Part shown: in pieces, positions 1 through 12,756 of the stretch
Layout of the letters: the number at the start of each line of letters is the position of its first letter
Numbering within the stretch: the first letter of the stretch is position 1
From: Suillus spraguei
Lineage: Eukaryota > Basidiomycota > Agaricomycetes > Boletales > Suillaceae
Direction of reading: 5' to 3'
NCBI GenBank assembly: GCA_016800925.1
Contig: JABCPU010000166.1
Location: 62,001-126,000, forward strand
Length of the DNA stretch: 64,000 nucleotides
Program-made: the position numbers and the translations under genes
Notes under the pieces: model-generated
What the model saw: only the letters and a program-made list of their open reading frames with translations
What the model was told of the DNA's origin: nothing
Databases searched by the model: none

Positions 1-149
1 CTCCGCTGGTCTAGTCCCCGGTGTACTGCGCTCACTATTGGTCTCGTCACCAGCCGCCTTGTCTTGCGTGAGAGCTGTGGCGGAATGCCTTGCACTGCAT
101 TGCCCATCGCATACTTATCCTCCCTCGTCACTGCTGCGTAAAGCGACCG

Positions 150-570
150 GCCGCGAGTTTATGACTGTGCCGATTAAGCGCAATGTGATTGGCACGAACC
201 AAGTGAGTACCTTCATTAATATAAAATGACAACATTGGCTAAATGACGACGCATTTGAAAGACATTCTAGGAGCCTAGTTGGCGGCCAGCAGCACGTGGA
301 GCACCTAGTCAAACTCATAAACACGCTCTCTGATGGGGCAGGCCGTGACAGGCTACGTGAAGACGTCATGTATGCTGTAGCGAAGTAAAACCCTCGTCAC
401 AATATCACCGAAACGCTCGAAGCCGCTTGTGGTGGTTCTGTTTCAGACAACAGACTTTCATTATCACTGGTTGATACCGCTGGCAGGATATTGAACGATC
501 CTGAACCTCTGAAAGAGGCAATGGCATTCTGTTTAAAGGGGAAAGTTTTCAGATGACGGGGACCTGGTGC
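150..570 (+). pseudogene. unrecognised gene fragment at left edge
   Basis: Two stretches read like protein. The first reads through the left edge to about 208, followed by a possible GTGAGT donor, a CTAAA branch-like site and an acceptor before 297. The reading resumes as QHVEHLVKLINTLSDGAGRD and runs to a TAA at 388. The second (about 420-555) contains SLSLVDTAGRILNDPEPLKE in a different frame. The amino-acid composition and the intron-like signals suggest a decayed host gene entering from the left edge. I do not recognise the family, and the frame is not continuous across the two stretches. Confidence 0.25.
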
Positions 571-3500
571 CAGTGATAACTTGATCAGCGTGAGCTGGTT
601 CTAGAAGTATGGATTAATACCAGGTTGATAAGAGTGGTTCCTAATGTTCTTGTTGAACACTTCTGATCGTTCTTCTTCAGACTAGCCATGACAGCAGGAA
701 GTGTACTAGCGGCACTGCGTTCCGAAGAACAAGAGACAATAACACATGGATGCTAGGTTCTAAACTTCTCTGTGACACCCGAACTATTTAGCCCACTTAT
801 AGGATCCGACCATCGTCGAAATATCAAGCGCCGGGAAGATCAACGGCTTGTCCTCCTTCACAGGCGCTCCATAGATGAGGACGATACGACAAACCGTGGG
901 TGAGTCAATTCCCCGAGGTTGTACCCGAGCGAACACTGACCATTGGGTTCTGATCGGGAAGCAAGTTCCGGACCTCCCCAGAGATAGAGACACATTGCAG
1001 ACAAGGACGACGATAGGCTACTTGTACGGACACCTATAGGCCACTATCTAACCCTGAATTTTTTTGGTACCCCTTGGTTTAATTATTGGAATGATCGCGA
1101 TGTGCACATAACAAGAAACTGCGCACGGTGGTATGAAATTAAATACCAGGAAAGGTTTGATACAGGGCTTATGGCCTTATGCTTTCCACTCACACCCACA
1201 GTTATATGCAATGAAATAACGATTATCAACAGAGGCGTCGTGTGAAATGATATTCGGCTCGACGTGCCGCGTGAAGCTTTAAATGTATCACATCATTATC
1301 AATGCCATCAGAGATTCATACCCTTCGCAATGATGCAAACAGAAGTTGGCCTGCGGGAGAGTCCGTCGAGGAATATTATATGCTCCACCGATCTGAAGCA
1401 AGCTGCGTTCTGATAGGTGAATGTACCCCGAGGGAATCATCCTTTAGAAGGGTTCGTCGACTTGCCAGACCTCCTTCAAATAGACATAAAGTTTCTGCGT
1501 TGACCTCCAATCGATCACCCTCGATGTATCATATACCTAATCTCTACAAGGGTATAGGCGCTCTCAGGCTCCAAAACGCTCCCATGCGATATTGCGATGG
1601 AGTGCGTGAGTGCGATAGACGGACGGAGTTGCTCTACCTTCTTCCATTTTTACTTACGCATGTTCCTCGTTATTCGCGTCACGAACCAACTAGCTAGTAC
1701 ATCTTTAGAGTGTTCGCCTGCGGTACCGTACCCAAGAATAAGTAGGCACCCCAGAAAGTGCAAGGCGCCGAAGCATTGCTTGAGAAAGCCGCGTTGCAAC
1801 GTAGCCTCGACCTCCAGGACCGTGAAATGGGGTCTCGTCGAGAAATCACGAGCTTCCCGTTTTCCTGACTTTGCAATACAATACAATGGACATGCCCACG
1901 CAACCATCTCATAGAATAGAGTGGTCATGCCGCACCACTATGAGTCACAGAACAAGGTATGAGAAGAGATGAAAATAAGGTCGGACAGCCGCGGATGCAT
2001 CCGAGCGCATTGCATGCGCACCGCTTGAAAGCAACACAAAAGCGCAAGAAGCTCAGCCTCAGCCTCGAGGCTTGCAGCCACTGATATCGATACCGCCTCA
2101 TCCACACGAGTGCCAATCACTACGTTTGTAACGTTGCGGTGGTGTTCCATGAAGCATGTATTGCATCATCTCCGTGGATGAAGAACGTCATATCATGAGC
2201 TGTCCACTCACGCTCAGGATGCCCGTCCCGCATTGTAAAACCTGACGGCCCTATTGGTGATGATGGTGATGACGCTGATGATGACGACATACACCACGGG
2301 GTATGAAATTTTGAACACACGACGAACTTGGATAGCTCCATAGTGAGCTTTCTTTGTTGTAACATGATCAACAAAATTAGCAAAGCTAAGAGAGCACACA
2401 AGACGCTCACAGGTCTCCAAGTTCCCACTGTCGTATGTTCCTGCATCGATGATGATGGCATGCTGATGTGTCTTTACGCTACAGATCTAGTAGCACGGCC
2501 ATTTGTGCCGGTAGCCAATTTGAGGTGACCATTGGCCTCGGACAAGGCTTTGTTTCTGCAACAAAATTAGCAAGGCCAAGAAGGCATATGTACAAGCAAA
2601 GGAGAAACTCACATGACTTCCCACCGCAATACGGTCCTGCATTGAAGTGCTGCGATGTTCGGACCGATACGTACATCCGCGAAACGATTTAGCACGGTCA
2701 CGCTGATCATGATACGATGGAACGCCGTTGAAGGTGATGATATGAGCCGGACAACAGCGGATCGATGAACTCGGGTAAGTAGATTGGCAAGCCCTATGCG
2801 GTTCTTTTATTAGATAGAGAGCTAAAGATAGCGTTCTAGGGTGTTTTCTTGATTGAAAATTCTCTCGAGAACAAAGAAGTCGTTTCCAAGAATTGATTTA
2901 GGCTTGAAGCGCCCGTGGAGCACGGTCCATCGAGGGACAACGGCAACCCGAGGGTGGACTTGAGCTGAAAGGAGAATAATGTGTGTGGTTCTTGACGTGA
3001 GTGCGAAGCTAAAGTGCCGTGTCGTTGAACACGTAGGGCCATGGGAATACCTTTTGAGAGAGATCTCGTGACTTTGTCTGGGGCAGGGTAGGAGTTCTAA
3101 CCGCGCGGGAGAAGCCATGACGGTGACCCACACACCACATTGACGGCCTTTTGCTGTCAAAGGACCATCCAGTGTGGACTTTTTTTCTCTTGATAATCAT
3201 GATCAAGTTACCAGCTGCAGGGCCTGCCTTTACGTTTTGGTTCTAATTGGTGGAATATTCGGCTATCATGTAAACCGGGAGTGTCCATTTTGATGAGCTG
3301 GTCAAATGAGCGACAAGTAGGCTAAAACGATTCTCACAACAACGGTGCACTGCACCTAGAGGGGTACTATTCTCACAGTGCGGCACGGGGATTATTACGA
3401 TCCTAATCAGCTAGTAGATGTCCAAGTTTGACAGTCCAAGGTACCATTGCTTCACGGGAAAGTAATTGATCGGACATGGATCCAGACTCTACGAGAGGTA

Positions 3501-4690
3501 CGTTGGAGACAGCGGCAGAATGCGGGGTTACGCGCCTGAGACTCATCTATCCAGTCGTCTTAGGATGAGAAATTCCAAATCCAATCTCCTTGATCGTCGT
3601 GGGTACTCGCATCAGGTGCGGAGATGCTATCGAGACCCTTCCAAGCTCTGCTCTTACTCTGCTCTCAGTCGGCAACGGAAGGTCTTTTTTGAAGCATGTG
3701 AACAAAGTTTCGAAGGAACCACTGCTGCACATCGTTCTCAATATGTACGGCACATGTATGCCTTCGAGGAAGCTCGACGAGTTAGGAAGACTCGGACTCG
3801 GGTGGTGGATTACCGGTCGAGCGTCAAACTGCGGGGTACTAACATCGACTTCCGATCATTGTACTGAACTGTGTGGTCTGCTAGCAAGTGGCCCACTGCC
3901 ACGTCGGTCCCGTATCTTGGAGAGAAAAACTGTCTATATTTGCTTGTGAGACAGGCACTCCGGAGTTGGAGACACGGTTGCACCCAAGAGACCAAAACCC
4001 GTCCGTCCTCGACGTGGGAGCGGGAGTAGCCAAGAGCGATAGTGACGCTCCAGCGCTGCGGAAGACGCACCGAAAGCGAACACTAGATTATGATAGTATC
4101 ATGACTCGTAGACTTGCACAGCCATTTCCCATGCTTGTGTGCCTGCTACTGCCGCGTCATGTCGGGTTCTGAGGTTTAGCATCAAATGCAAAGTTTATTG
4201 TGAGACATGGAGGGTATTGGAGTTGTTTATTCGACCCTAGTACTAGTGAACTAATATGGTATAATTAAACAGGTCAGGTCTGTAGTGATCAATAATGTAC
4301 AGAAACAAACATCGCTTCAACTTCGTCCGTTGATGGGTACACAGTACAGGTGTACGATACCGAAGAATAAAAAAAAATAATTGTGAGTTATCGTACAACG
4401 ATGGAAAATGCTGGGATCATGATCATGGAGAGAGGTAGACGGTCATTCAAAATTGTATTCGACCGCTATCCGCATGCCTCAGATATATGAGGAGTGCGAC
4501 CATGTTGTCGCAGGCTCTGCCTTGATGAGAAGGGGGTATCGCATGCAGTACATGAGTGTCCAAATAATCTGGATACGCTGTGAGGATCTCGCGAACGTGA
4601 TCTTTTTGGGGTGTGCGAGACCTGATGAGCGTGAGCTTAACACAAAGTCCTCGGGGCAAAGAAGACTCACATCATCATCAGTCTGATTTT
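571..4690. other. no recognisable gene
   Basis: About 4 kb in which I recognise no protein family, RNA gene or transposon terminus. Open frames at 1302-1697 (+), 2120-2461 (-), 3466-3867 (+) and 3590-3949 (+) exist, but none carries a motif I know. The two overlapping plus frames near 3.5-3.9 kb are the most protein-like and could be a decayed gene. Short polyA or polyT runs near 4370 and 4750 are not informative. Confidence 0.4.
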
Positions 4691-4699
4691 GATTCAATT

Positions 4700-5154
4700 T
4701 TCGTTTGAGTGAGAGTGAACGGGGCTCTATAAATGTTTTAGTGAAAAGCGCAAAAAAAAAATGAGGGGGAGAGAACGTACGAGATGAGAGGGTCATTGCT
4801 TTTATTGAATTATCTCTCCAATTCTGTATTCGTTTCATGCGAACGTCATATGTATCATCTGTGCGAACCACAGGTTCTCTGTCCTGGAAGGGGTGACAAA
4901 GGAGGAGCAATATGATGAGCAATCCTCTTCATCTTCCGAGTCTGATGTAGAGGATATGAAGATCCGGAAGAGAAGCTAGACTCGATGTCTGATGATATAC
5001 GACGTGGAGGAGGAGAAGCCTCTACGAGCTGGATAATCTGGATAGCGTCGCGGACGTAGAGATGACCTGGGTTGACCTTTTCGCTATAGGGATCGAACAT
5101 ATGAGGAGAGACAGCGATAGATGTCATGATAGGACTGGAGTATTGGTCAAGCAT
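4700..5154 (-). pseudogene. small conserved basidiomycete protein, frame-broken
   Basis: The minus strand from ATG 5154 reads MLDQYSSPIMTSIAVSPHMF and on through VNPGHLYVRDAIQIIQLVEA to a Ser-rich stretch. It then shifts frame to DSEDEEDCSSYCSSFVTPS, and shifts again to DDTYDVRMKRIQNWRDNS near 4800. Taken together the three pieces resemble a family of short basidiomycete hypothetical proteins with an RDAIQ-like N-terminus, an acidic Ser/Cys middle and a RMKR...W.D C-terminus. No function is known to me. A TATA-like TTAAATAAG lies about 50 bp upstream (5202-5213). The two frame changes mean either decay or base-call indels; similar single-base breaks occur in neighbouring genes. Confidence 0.35.
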
Positions 5155-5649
5155 TTGTGGGGAGTGTGGAGTACTCGTAAAGATTGAGATTGGAGGTGGA
5201 CCTTATTTAAGGGAGCCACGCGAGGGACATGCATATTCGATTGTAGATTGTTGTGGCAGCTGTTCAAAAAAAAAAGCGAAGCAGAGCCCTGAGAAGAGTT
5301 GAGAAACCTGGGGATCGGGCGATAAACAGCGAGATGGTCAGTTTCTATTTTGAGTGATTCTTGGCGTTATTCCCGATTAAGTATCATTGAAGATCTGAGA
5401 TCTAGAGTATCATTTCATCATCTCAGCAGTATCTTAATTTCCTTTTAAAGACATTCTACTTCCCATGCCTATGTTCCAACGTTTTCCCATCGTCTCCCTC
5501 CGTACCCTTACTAACGGCCTTTGTACATTCCATTGCAATTGATCGCTTCCTTACTTCCGAATAAATCGCTCTGTCACAATAGGCTATATTCTATTCAACA
5601 ACCACAACAAAATACGAAAAATATTTTCAGGTTATCATCATCGATAATC

Positions 5650-8342
5650 TCATGGCCGCATCGGCGCAAGCCACGCCTCTGCTGCTTCAAACTGGTCAAT
5701 CAACTCGCGAAGTACAGCACCCTCTGAGTGAAGTTGCCTCATGGCACACAGCGCCTGTTAACACATGTTACCCAACCCGTGATTTCTACAATCGAACAAA
5801 GTCACTCACAATGTCCCAGAACCGGAATCCTCGTTCCACTTCTTGTTTGGGTGTCTTAACTCCCGGAAACGTGTCTTCACATATCTCAAGGGCCATCGCC
5901 TTAGACTCTCTAACGCCTTCTGCGTTAGGGTCCAGTACCCGCGTTTGATTATTCAGGTGGGTCAGGGCATCCAGATATACCTTGGCAAGTACTCCGAACC
6001 CAGTGTTAACCTCCGATTGGAAAGGAAGGGAGATAGTTATATCCAAAAGATCTTCCCGTGCTCGCCGTGCGTCCGAACGTAGTAACATGTTCAATGTCGT
6101 CACCTCAAGTAGCGTTCGCAGTGCCCGAGTTAGCGAACGTACAAACGAGTTGAACACCAGTAATTCACGTGACAATGGTGCCGACCAAGGTTGTGGCTAA
6201 ATTAGGAAGTAGCATATAAGTTGATGTCCCATTCGCCGCATTTGGAAATATCACCTTGAAGTTCAAAGGCACGATGCTAAGCACTCTCATGACCAGCAGC
6301 ATGCATGATTTCTCATCATCTGCGTGAGATAATCATTCATCAATCCAAACAAAATTGTACGTGAGGTCCGCTCACCGGTCCCGAAACTTGGTCCTCCACT
6401 GAACGCTCGGCCTGACCATAAGTGCCCGTGCATTACCCCAGCCCTTACAAGCTCCAGAAACAGATATAGAGGATCCTGGAATTTGTCATTCAAACGGGCT
6501 TGTTTAATGGCTGTGTACATGGCACGGGCTAGTGGCGAGTGAGTGTGAGAGTTGAGCAGGAATCTATCATTGCGCGGTGTTACAAGTCTGTTCAACTGGC
6601 AGGACCGCGCTTACCCTCTGAGTTCCAGGAACCGCCATACCACATTAGCCACAACCTCATCCTTTTTATCCAGTTGCCCATTCGGGACGCTGGTCTTTCC
6701 CTTGGTACGCGATGCAAGCTTCTCCGTTGCTGTGGCTCCAAGGCAAAGTGCGAAATCGATGGTGGAAGACTGAGCCAGACTGTCAGATGACTCAACTGAT
6801 AAGCGACTTCGGCAACTCACGTTCTGTCTCCGAAGCTCTTCTTCCACAATGGCATAGCTAACGTTCCAGCCTGCAACGCGTTCGGCAAGCTGTACAGTTT
6901 GTGGTGAGTTGTGTTGCACAAATTTCTGTCCGTGAGGTGCCGGGCTCTCGAACCAAAAGTTCCCCGTAACTTTCCGATTGTTCCAAAACTGATGGGAAAC
7001 GCTGCTAATGAGCGCGAGAGCGGTCGCGCGCGGTCCTGTTTGGCCATCCGTGATAACCTCCTTGACGAACCGCTTGTACTCAGTTGTCTCACCGTTATCA
7101 AGCGGTGGAGGTTCGACGATTTGACCACTGGTCAGCCAAACCAGTGCTTGAGGCCCCAAGAGCCCACGTGAAAGATAGAAATAGATTTCGTCAGGAAGAC
7201 GGTGCGTGAAGATTTCATGAAGGTCTGAAGGGATATCTGCAGCTGTCGGATGGTGGGGGTGATTAGGACCGTGTGCTGGTGTGGTGATTGCAAGGGGAAG
7301 CGGCGTGACACTTCCCTCGGATGAGAATATGAGGGAGTATTTGATCATTGAACGCGTGCGCGCGTACTGATCGGGATACTGCATGCTCTTGACTGCAGGG
7401 TGTTCCGCGAATGCGGAAACGGCAGCGTGGCCAGACTTGTAGTATTTGACCATGTCAACCGTGGCCTTCAATGCCTGTTCGTGCACGGTCGGTGGAAATG
7501 GTGGCGAGTGCTCGAAACCAACAAGGATGCCAACATCAAGGAACTGGTCCTCGCTAAGGCCCAAGTCATTCAAGATAGTCCGTTTGGATACGAAGGAAAA
7601 AGATGGCGTCGCAGAGGTGAGGTCTAGCGAAGTAATCAATTTATCCACTCCTGGATAGAGTAGGGTGTCTGTTGGTCCAAAGATCGCATGAATATATGAT
7701 TTTGGGTGTCGCTGCATATAAATCAACTATTCAGGATGCATCAGCAGAGTATCCAGCAAGATATGGTTTCAGCCTACTTGAGCCCAAGCGACATATGGAG
7801 CAACCAAAAACTCCACATTCCTATGTCTGAATATCCTCAAGACCATACGCCACAAATCCCATTGCTGGAGCCCACTTCTGCCCTCGAATAGTTTTACGGC
7901 TGATTCTTCCTGGCCAGCCTCGTATTTTGCCCAAGCATCCCTCCGGTCCCTACACGCATCATTGTGCTCCACGTGATGTTGGTATTGCTTCCATCGCTTG
8001 CTCGGCAACAGGCCAGGAAAAACGAACACAGGTTTATTCGTAGTTTTTCGAGCGTACGCAAATCAGATTCGATACGTGTCGTTAGCGCCAAAGGCAAGCC
8101 ACCCGTGGCGGCGAGAAGAGGTTCGCGCGAGGGTGGGTTATCCGTCAATAATTTGAGGTAGTAAGATGCATCAATTCCCAGCCGCGAGTCGGATAATACA
8201 GACAGAGCGAATGATTGCGTGTGCTTCCGCTCGGAGAGGTAGTCTGTTTCGTTTTTAGGTTACGCGTCAATTTTAACTGCAGTTCTTCTACTCCTACATT
8301 CGACGGAAAATAAAACGTACTTTCCAGGTGCTTGATGGGCAT
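5650..8342 (-). CDS. MKT1: MKT1-type post-transcriptional regulator (XPG/FEN1-like), one frameshift
   Basis: Eight exons on the minus strand join as 8342-8321, 8243-7778, 7726-6821, 6769-6615, 6563-6376, 6319-6255, 6196-5810 and 5754-5650, with GT..AG introns of 51-77 bp. The product starts MPIKHLENYLSERK, carries the XPG-N-like RLGIDASYYLKLL, then KRWKQYQHHVEHNDACRDRR, the Mkt1 hallmark GLSEDQFLDVGILVGFEHS, HPTAADIPSDLHEIFTHRLP, and ends FEAAEAWLAPMRP before TGA. In yeast Mkt1 has an XPG-nuclease-like fold and acts with Pbp1 in post-transcriptional control of specific mRNAs; the role here is inferred from homology. Coding length is 2294 nt, one short of 765 codons. The missing base lies near 8033, where LRI must pass to PVFVFPG across a short A run on the coding strand. 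That is either a homopolymer sequencing error or a recent inactivating deletion. Recognition of the family is strong. Confidence 0.88.
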
Positions 8343-11300
8343 CGCAGTTGCTGGATGATCTTCTCACTGTGTTCGTCGTACCAACTTGAGTTGAACAACG
8401 TGCAACAAGGCAACCAACCTTCAGATTATGTAAGCGCGCGAGTTTTCCCTCACCCTGACAATACAACGGAACACCGTATACAATTAACCTCTTGCTCAAT
8501 GCCACGTCCAAAATTGTCAGCTCCGAATGGAAGACTGCATCCTCATTCAAGAACCTCCGCCCAGTTACACGTCTTGTCAATACTTTCATTGATGTGGATG
8601 TGGCGTCAATGGTGTTAATGATATAAGTAACTGTCATTAACCCTAAATCGACTTCTAGTACTCCTTCAGGAACCTTCGTTCGACCTAGAATTGTGGGCGG
8701 GGCTCTCACCACTTTGCTGGGTTGCCAACATGTGGGTTCGAGCGCTCATCGCTAAACTCGCTGCTCACGGGGTCTCAGTGCAGATTTGCTGTCTCGTTGA
8801 GATATCAAGGCCAGACTGGCTGGTTGTTCCTCATGACGCGTCACGCATTTGGTCAAATGCTGTCAAGTTACCACAAGGCCAGTGATTTCATCTATGAAGG
8901 GGGGCATGGTGACAGTCTAAGGGGCTTGCCGCCATTGCGGTCATTGCGGCTGCGCGTTATACCCAACGCCGGTATTCTTTGCCGACTCAAAACGCGTTCA
9001 ATGCTCTATCTGATAAGTTAAGAAGCCCCTTTGTTTTTCTTGTATTTTAATTTCCGGATCCTGTGCGAAACAGACTCAAGTGCCTGTGAACAACCTCACT
9101 GAATCTGGCTAGTTCGTTCTCGTGACGAGCTCAAGGGTCCTTGAAGTGCGGCGGTGCAATCATAGGTTTCCAACAGACGCCACAGGTCTATAACAGATGA
9201 AGTTGGCCACTTTGAAGCATGGTTTCAGTCTGTCTTCGAATTGACGTCTTCCACCTGCTGATCATGATGATGACGTTGGGTGTGGGTATGAATGGAGCGC
9301 GCCTAAAAGGTTGCTTAGCCAAACGGGGATATCACATCTTCTGTTACTACAGGTTACTACTCGGGAAAGTACCATTTTGACATTGTGTGGGCGCTTAATC
9401 TGATAACGTTCTTTCATTCACACCCGTTCACACACATAGAGTTTCTTTTCGTTGGAATATGATAACTGCTAAGAGACGGTCACACCCAGGTCCCATGACC
9501 GCACAGCAAAGTCGTTCTAATGATCTTAATGGAGCCTTATTAGGAACGTGCTTCAGGATGTTTCCAGTCTAGTCCTTCCACACAGGATTGTTGTAGCAAT
9601 CCGATACCTGCTCTGAGGGCAGCCACTATGTTGGCCCCTCTATTAATCGATGCGGTGATCGTAATGGGGCCTTGGTGGGAATTTTTTCAGAATGACTCGA
9701 GGCACGAATCTCGAGCCGCATTTCAGGTTTCAATCTTTCGTCAGTGATTTCATCTTTATTATGCTGTGTTTTACCAATGTGCGACTGCTGTGCCTTCATG
9801 GCAGGTATCTCCGGAATAAGCAAGCGAGCTGGCAGAGGCCATCTCTCGGCCATTTGCGTCTCTTTGGATCTTCCCTCCCACAGTGTTGTCTTCGACGTAC
9901 GCGAACTTTAGCCGATGCGTAATATTGTACGGAGATCTTGGAGGTTGACTGGCTCGCAGTTGAATACGCTCCGGGGATCTGGGCACTTGGTTTACTCATC
10001 GAAATGTTTCGTTATTGTGGTGAGCTAATGCTATGCATCTTGTTTCGTTAGAGTTACTGCTGGTCCAGACAACAAAAACAGAGCCTTGGAGAGACCGCAT
10101 CTCTGGATACGAATAGTGTGAGATGCTTTTGGTCGGCGAGGGAGAGCCCGAGGGATGTCATCGGAAAAGGAGCGCAGATCCCGTCTACATTTGAGTATCC
10201 GATCGGACTAGAGCTATGCATGCCACGCAACTCGGCAGTAGGCGCTCGGCGATCTCCAGACACAAAGACCGTGTACATGTGTGCGGGTTCGCTGGGATTA
10301 CGACTAGGATATTTTGTGCAACGCCCGTGAGTTTAATGTGTCTTTCTCATCAACTCTCGTCAACCGAAGCGCAATGAAACATCACTCACGAGAAGCCTGT
10401 TCAAACTCACGACGTCGCCACGATATTGGCGTGTCGCTCACTACGGCATTCTGCGAGAAACCTTCACGGTGATCCGCTCGCTTGTCAAGCGAGCCGTTCT
10501 ATTTTTCTTACCAGATTCACTCACTCATAAGTCACGACAACAATTGTACTAGGTTTGGATTTTCCAAAGTCGAGAACTTTTTTCGGCAAGTCATCGCTTA
10601 AGTCGCTTAGGCGACCTCAATTAGATACATCGCCCATCTGTTGTCTTCGTGTTCGCGGAATAGGTTCGACGGGGTTCATAAAGAGATGGGACTATCAGTA
10701 GCATACCGTCAGGATATATCCCTTTGTGTCAAGAAGCGTACTCATCAGAACTTCCTGCAGGAGCTCTCTTCGAGGTACTGAGAGATTATGTCAGGTGCGA
10801 TACGACGATCACTGGATGTGCTCTCACAGACTGAATAGGCGAACCAGGCGCGTGTACTTTACCTCGACTTCCTTTGGCCTCACCTTCCGGCAAATCTTGC
10901 TGATGTCATGCTCCTTTTCTATTCTGATACCAGAAAATTAAATTGACAAGGGATCAGTAGCCGCAAACACTCGGTGCTAAAGCATCACCTGTCATCATTC
11001 ATGAGTAACGATACTTACTCTTTCTGAGCTCTATACGGTGACTTGATGTCTTCCTCATTCAGACTTGCAGTGGGTGTCATAGTCTTAGCAGTCTCTAATC
11101 ATACGTGCATGCAGCAAGCGCAAATAGAATGCACATCATCTCGTAGGAGTACCTCTTCAAGCTCACGGTGCTTATAGTGGTCTCAAAAAACCCTATTTCC
11201 TGCCCATCCTTCTTCCCGCCCTTGACATCCGGACAGCTTGGCACTCGCACAACCAGACGTAAAATAGAAGTACCAGCTACATTCTACAGTATCCGGTGAG

Positions 11301-12756
11301 CATGTGTAATTTTTTAAGAGAAGTGACTTTCTCAAGGATGCCGTGCCCACCGTCCAAACCGTGTTCCTCTCTGCCATATCGTTGATCACGTCTCACATGC
11401 TAGCAGATCAGAATCACTGTTACCTACACCGCTCAGTTGGACTGTATAAGTTGTCTCGGAAAGCTCTGCACGATTCGCCCGAACTGTCAGCGCTAGCTAA
11501 CCGTACTTCTCGCATTCTAGTATCACGCGTCACTGTGCAACGCCCACCGCCAAGGTCGTTGTTGAACCGCTACCGTCATGACATCGGCTGTAACTGATTT
11601 ATGTCGTATTTTCGTAGATCGGCAACCATGATGCTGTTAGACCCCAGTCGGACGGTACTATGTATATACAGACTGACACTGCAACGCGGCTCGAGGAGAT
11701 AGGAAACTTCTGTCCGTGTGCATGAACTATGGTTATTTTTGAGACCAGCTCTTTCGTGGTAAATCAATGACGAGGAATAGACGACTGATCGCCTAGCGTG
11801 TAATTAACTCGCTTATATGCCAATAGATTTGTACATTAGCGACAAATCATACGAAGACCACTCACTCTCTTCTTCAAGTTCTCCTTGGGCCAGCATTTCA
11901 AAGGGTTTTGAGGGGACGGTAATTTCCAGCCTGGCCGGAAGGGGTGCAGTGCTTGTCCTCGCTATTCTGCATAATAGTGGGAAACAATCATGGTTGGCTG
12001 AACGGAAACAAAAGTGGGTTTGGGTCTGAAAGGAGGAATCCTAGAGAAGGAGCACGCACGTCATAAGTAAAAGATACAAAGTATGAGCAGATAGCTCGTC
12101 AACAACCATTGGGCCGAAAAGTAATGATTGAATGTTGGTCCGGAGTCGAGGAAGTTGGGCACAAGTTGTCTTTTAGACTCAATTGGGGTGCGTGCCACGT
12201 ATAACCTTCGCATCCTGCAAGTGTAAGCAAATTCAATATTCAGGTCTGCAACTAGTTCTACGCCGATAGTTAGATTTAAGAAGGTGCCGCATCTTTTCTC
12301 AACTCCCCATGATACTCTTTGCTACAAATTGCGATACAATTCAGTGATAGTTGCAAAATAGCTACCTTTGTTTTGCGTCGCTCTCGTGTTGGTTGATTGT
12401 TGTGTGGAATACTATAGCGTTTATTAGAGTTGCAGCGTTGCTGTGCGATCAAGAGACTTAACTTGCTTACTAAGCTAATTATGGTGACAAAGTTACATGT
12501 TTCTCACTAGGTCGGAGTCTGGAGACTACTACGCAGACCTCTAGTGAACATTGAAACCATTGTCCCTCTGAACTCGCCTCTTTCTGGCCCCCAAATTCAA
12601 ACGGAGATATAACTTTGAAGTAAATGTCCATGTCGACTTCAAGCACAGCTTCCGGAAGAAATCAACCAAAATGAATTCGAGTTCTCTCATGAGCACCATC
12701 GTTATCTAACTTCAGGTCTAGGATAGCAGGCTTATTCCGTATCATGCAACAGGAAG
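8343..12756. other. intergenic or decayed DNA, no recognised gene
   Basis: About 4.4 kb upstream of MKT1. A 150-codon minus frame (8712-8260) reads fairly protein-like (for example EVDLGLMTVTYIINTIDATS) but overlaps the MKT1 first exon and matches no family I know. The rest shows only short open frames, no transposon termini and no RNA gene. The first few hundred bases should hold the MKT1 promoter, though I could not identify a convincing TATA box. Confidence 0.35.
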
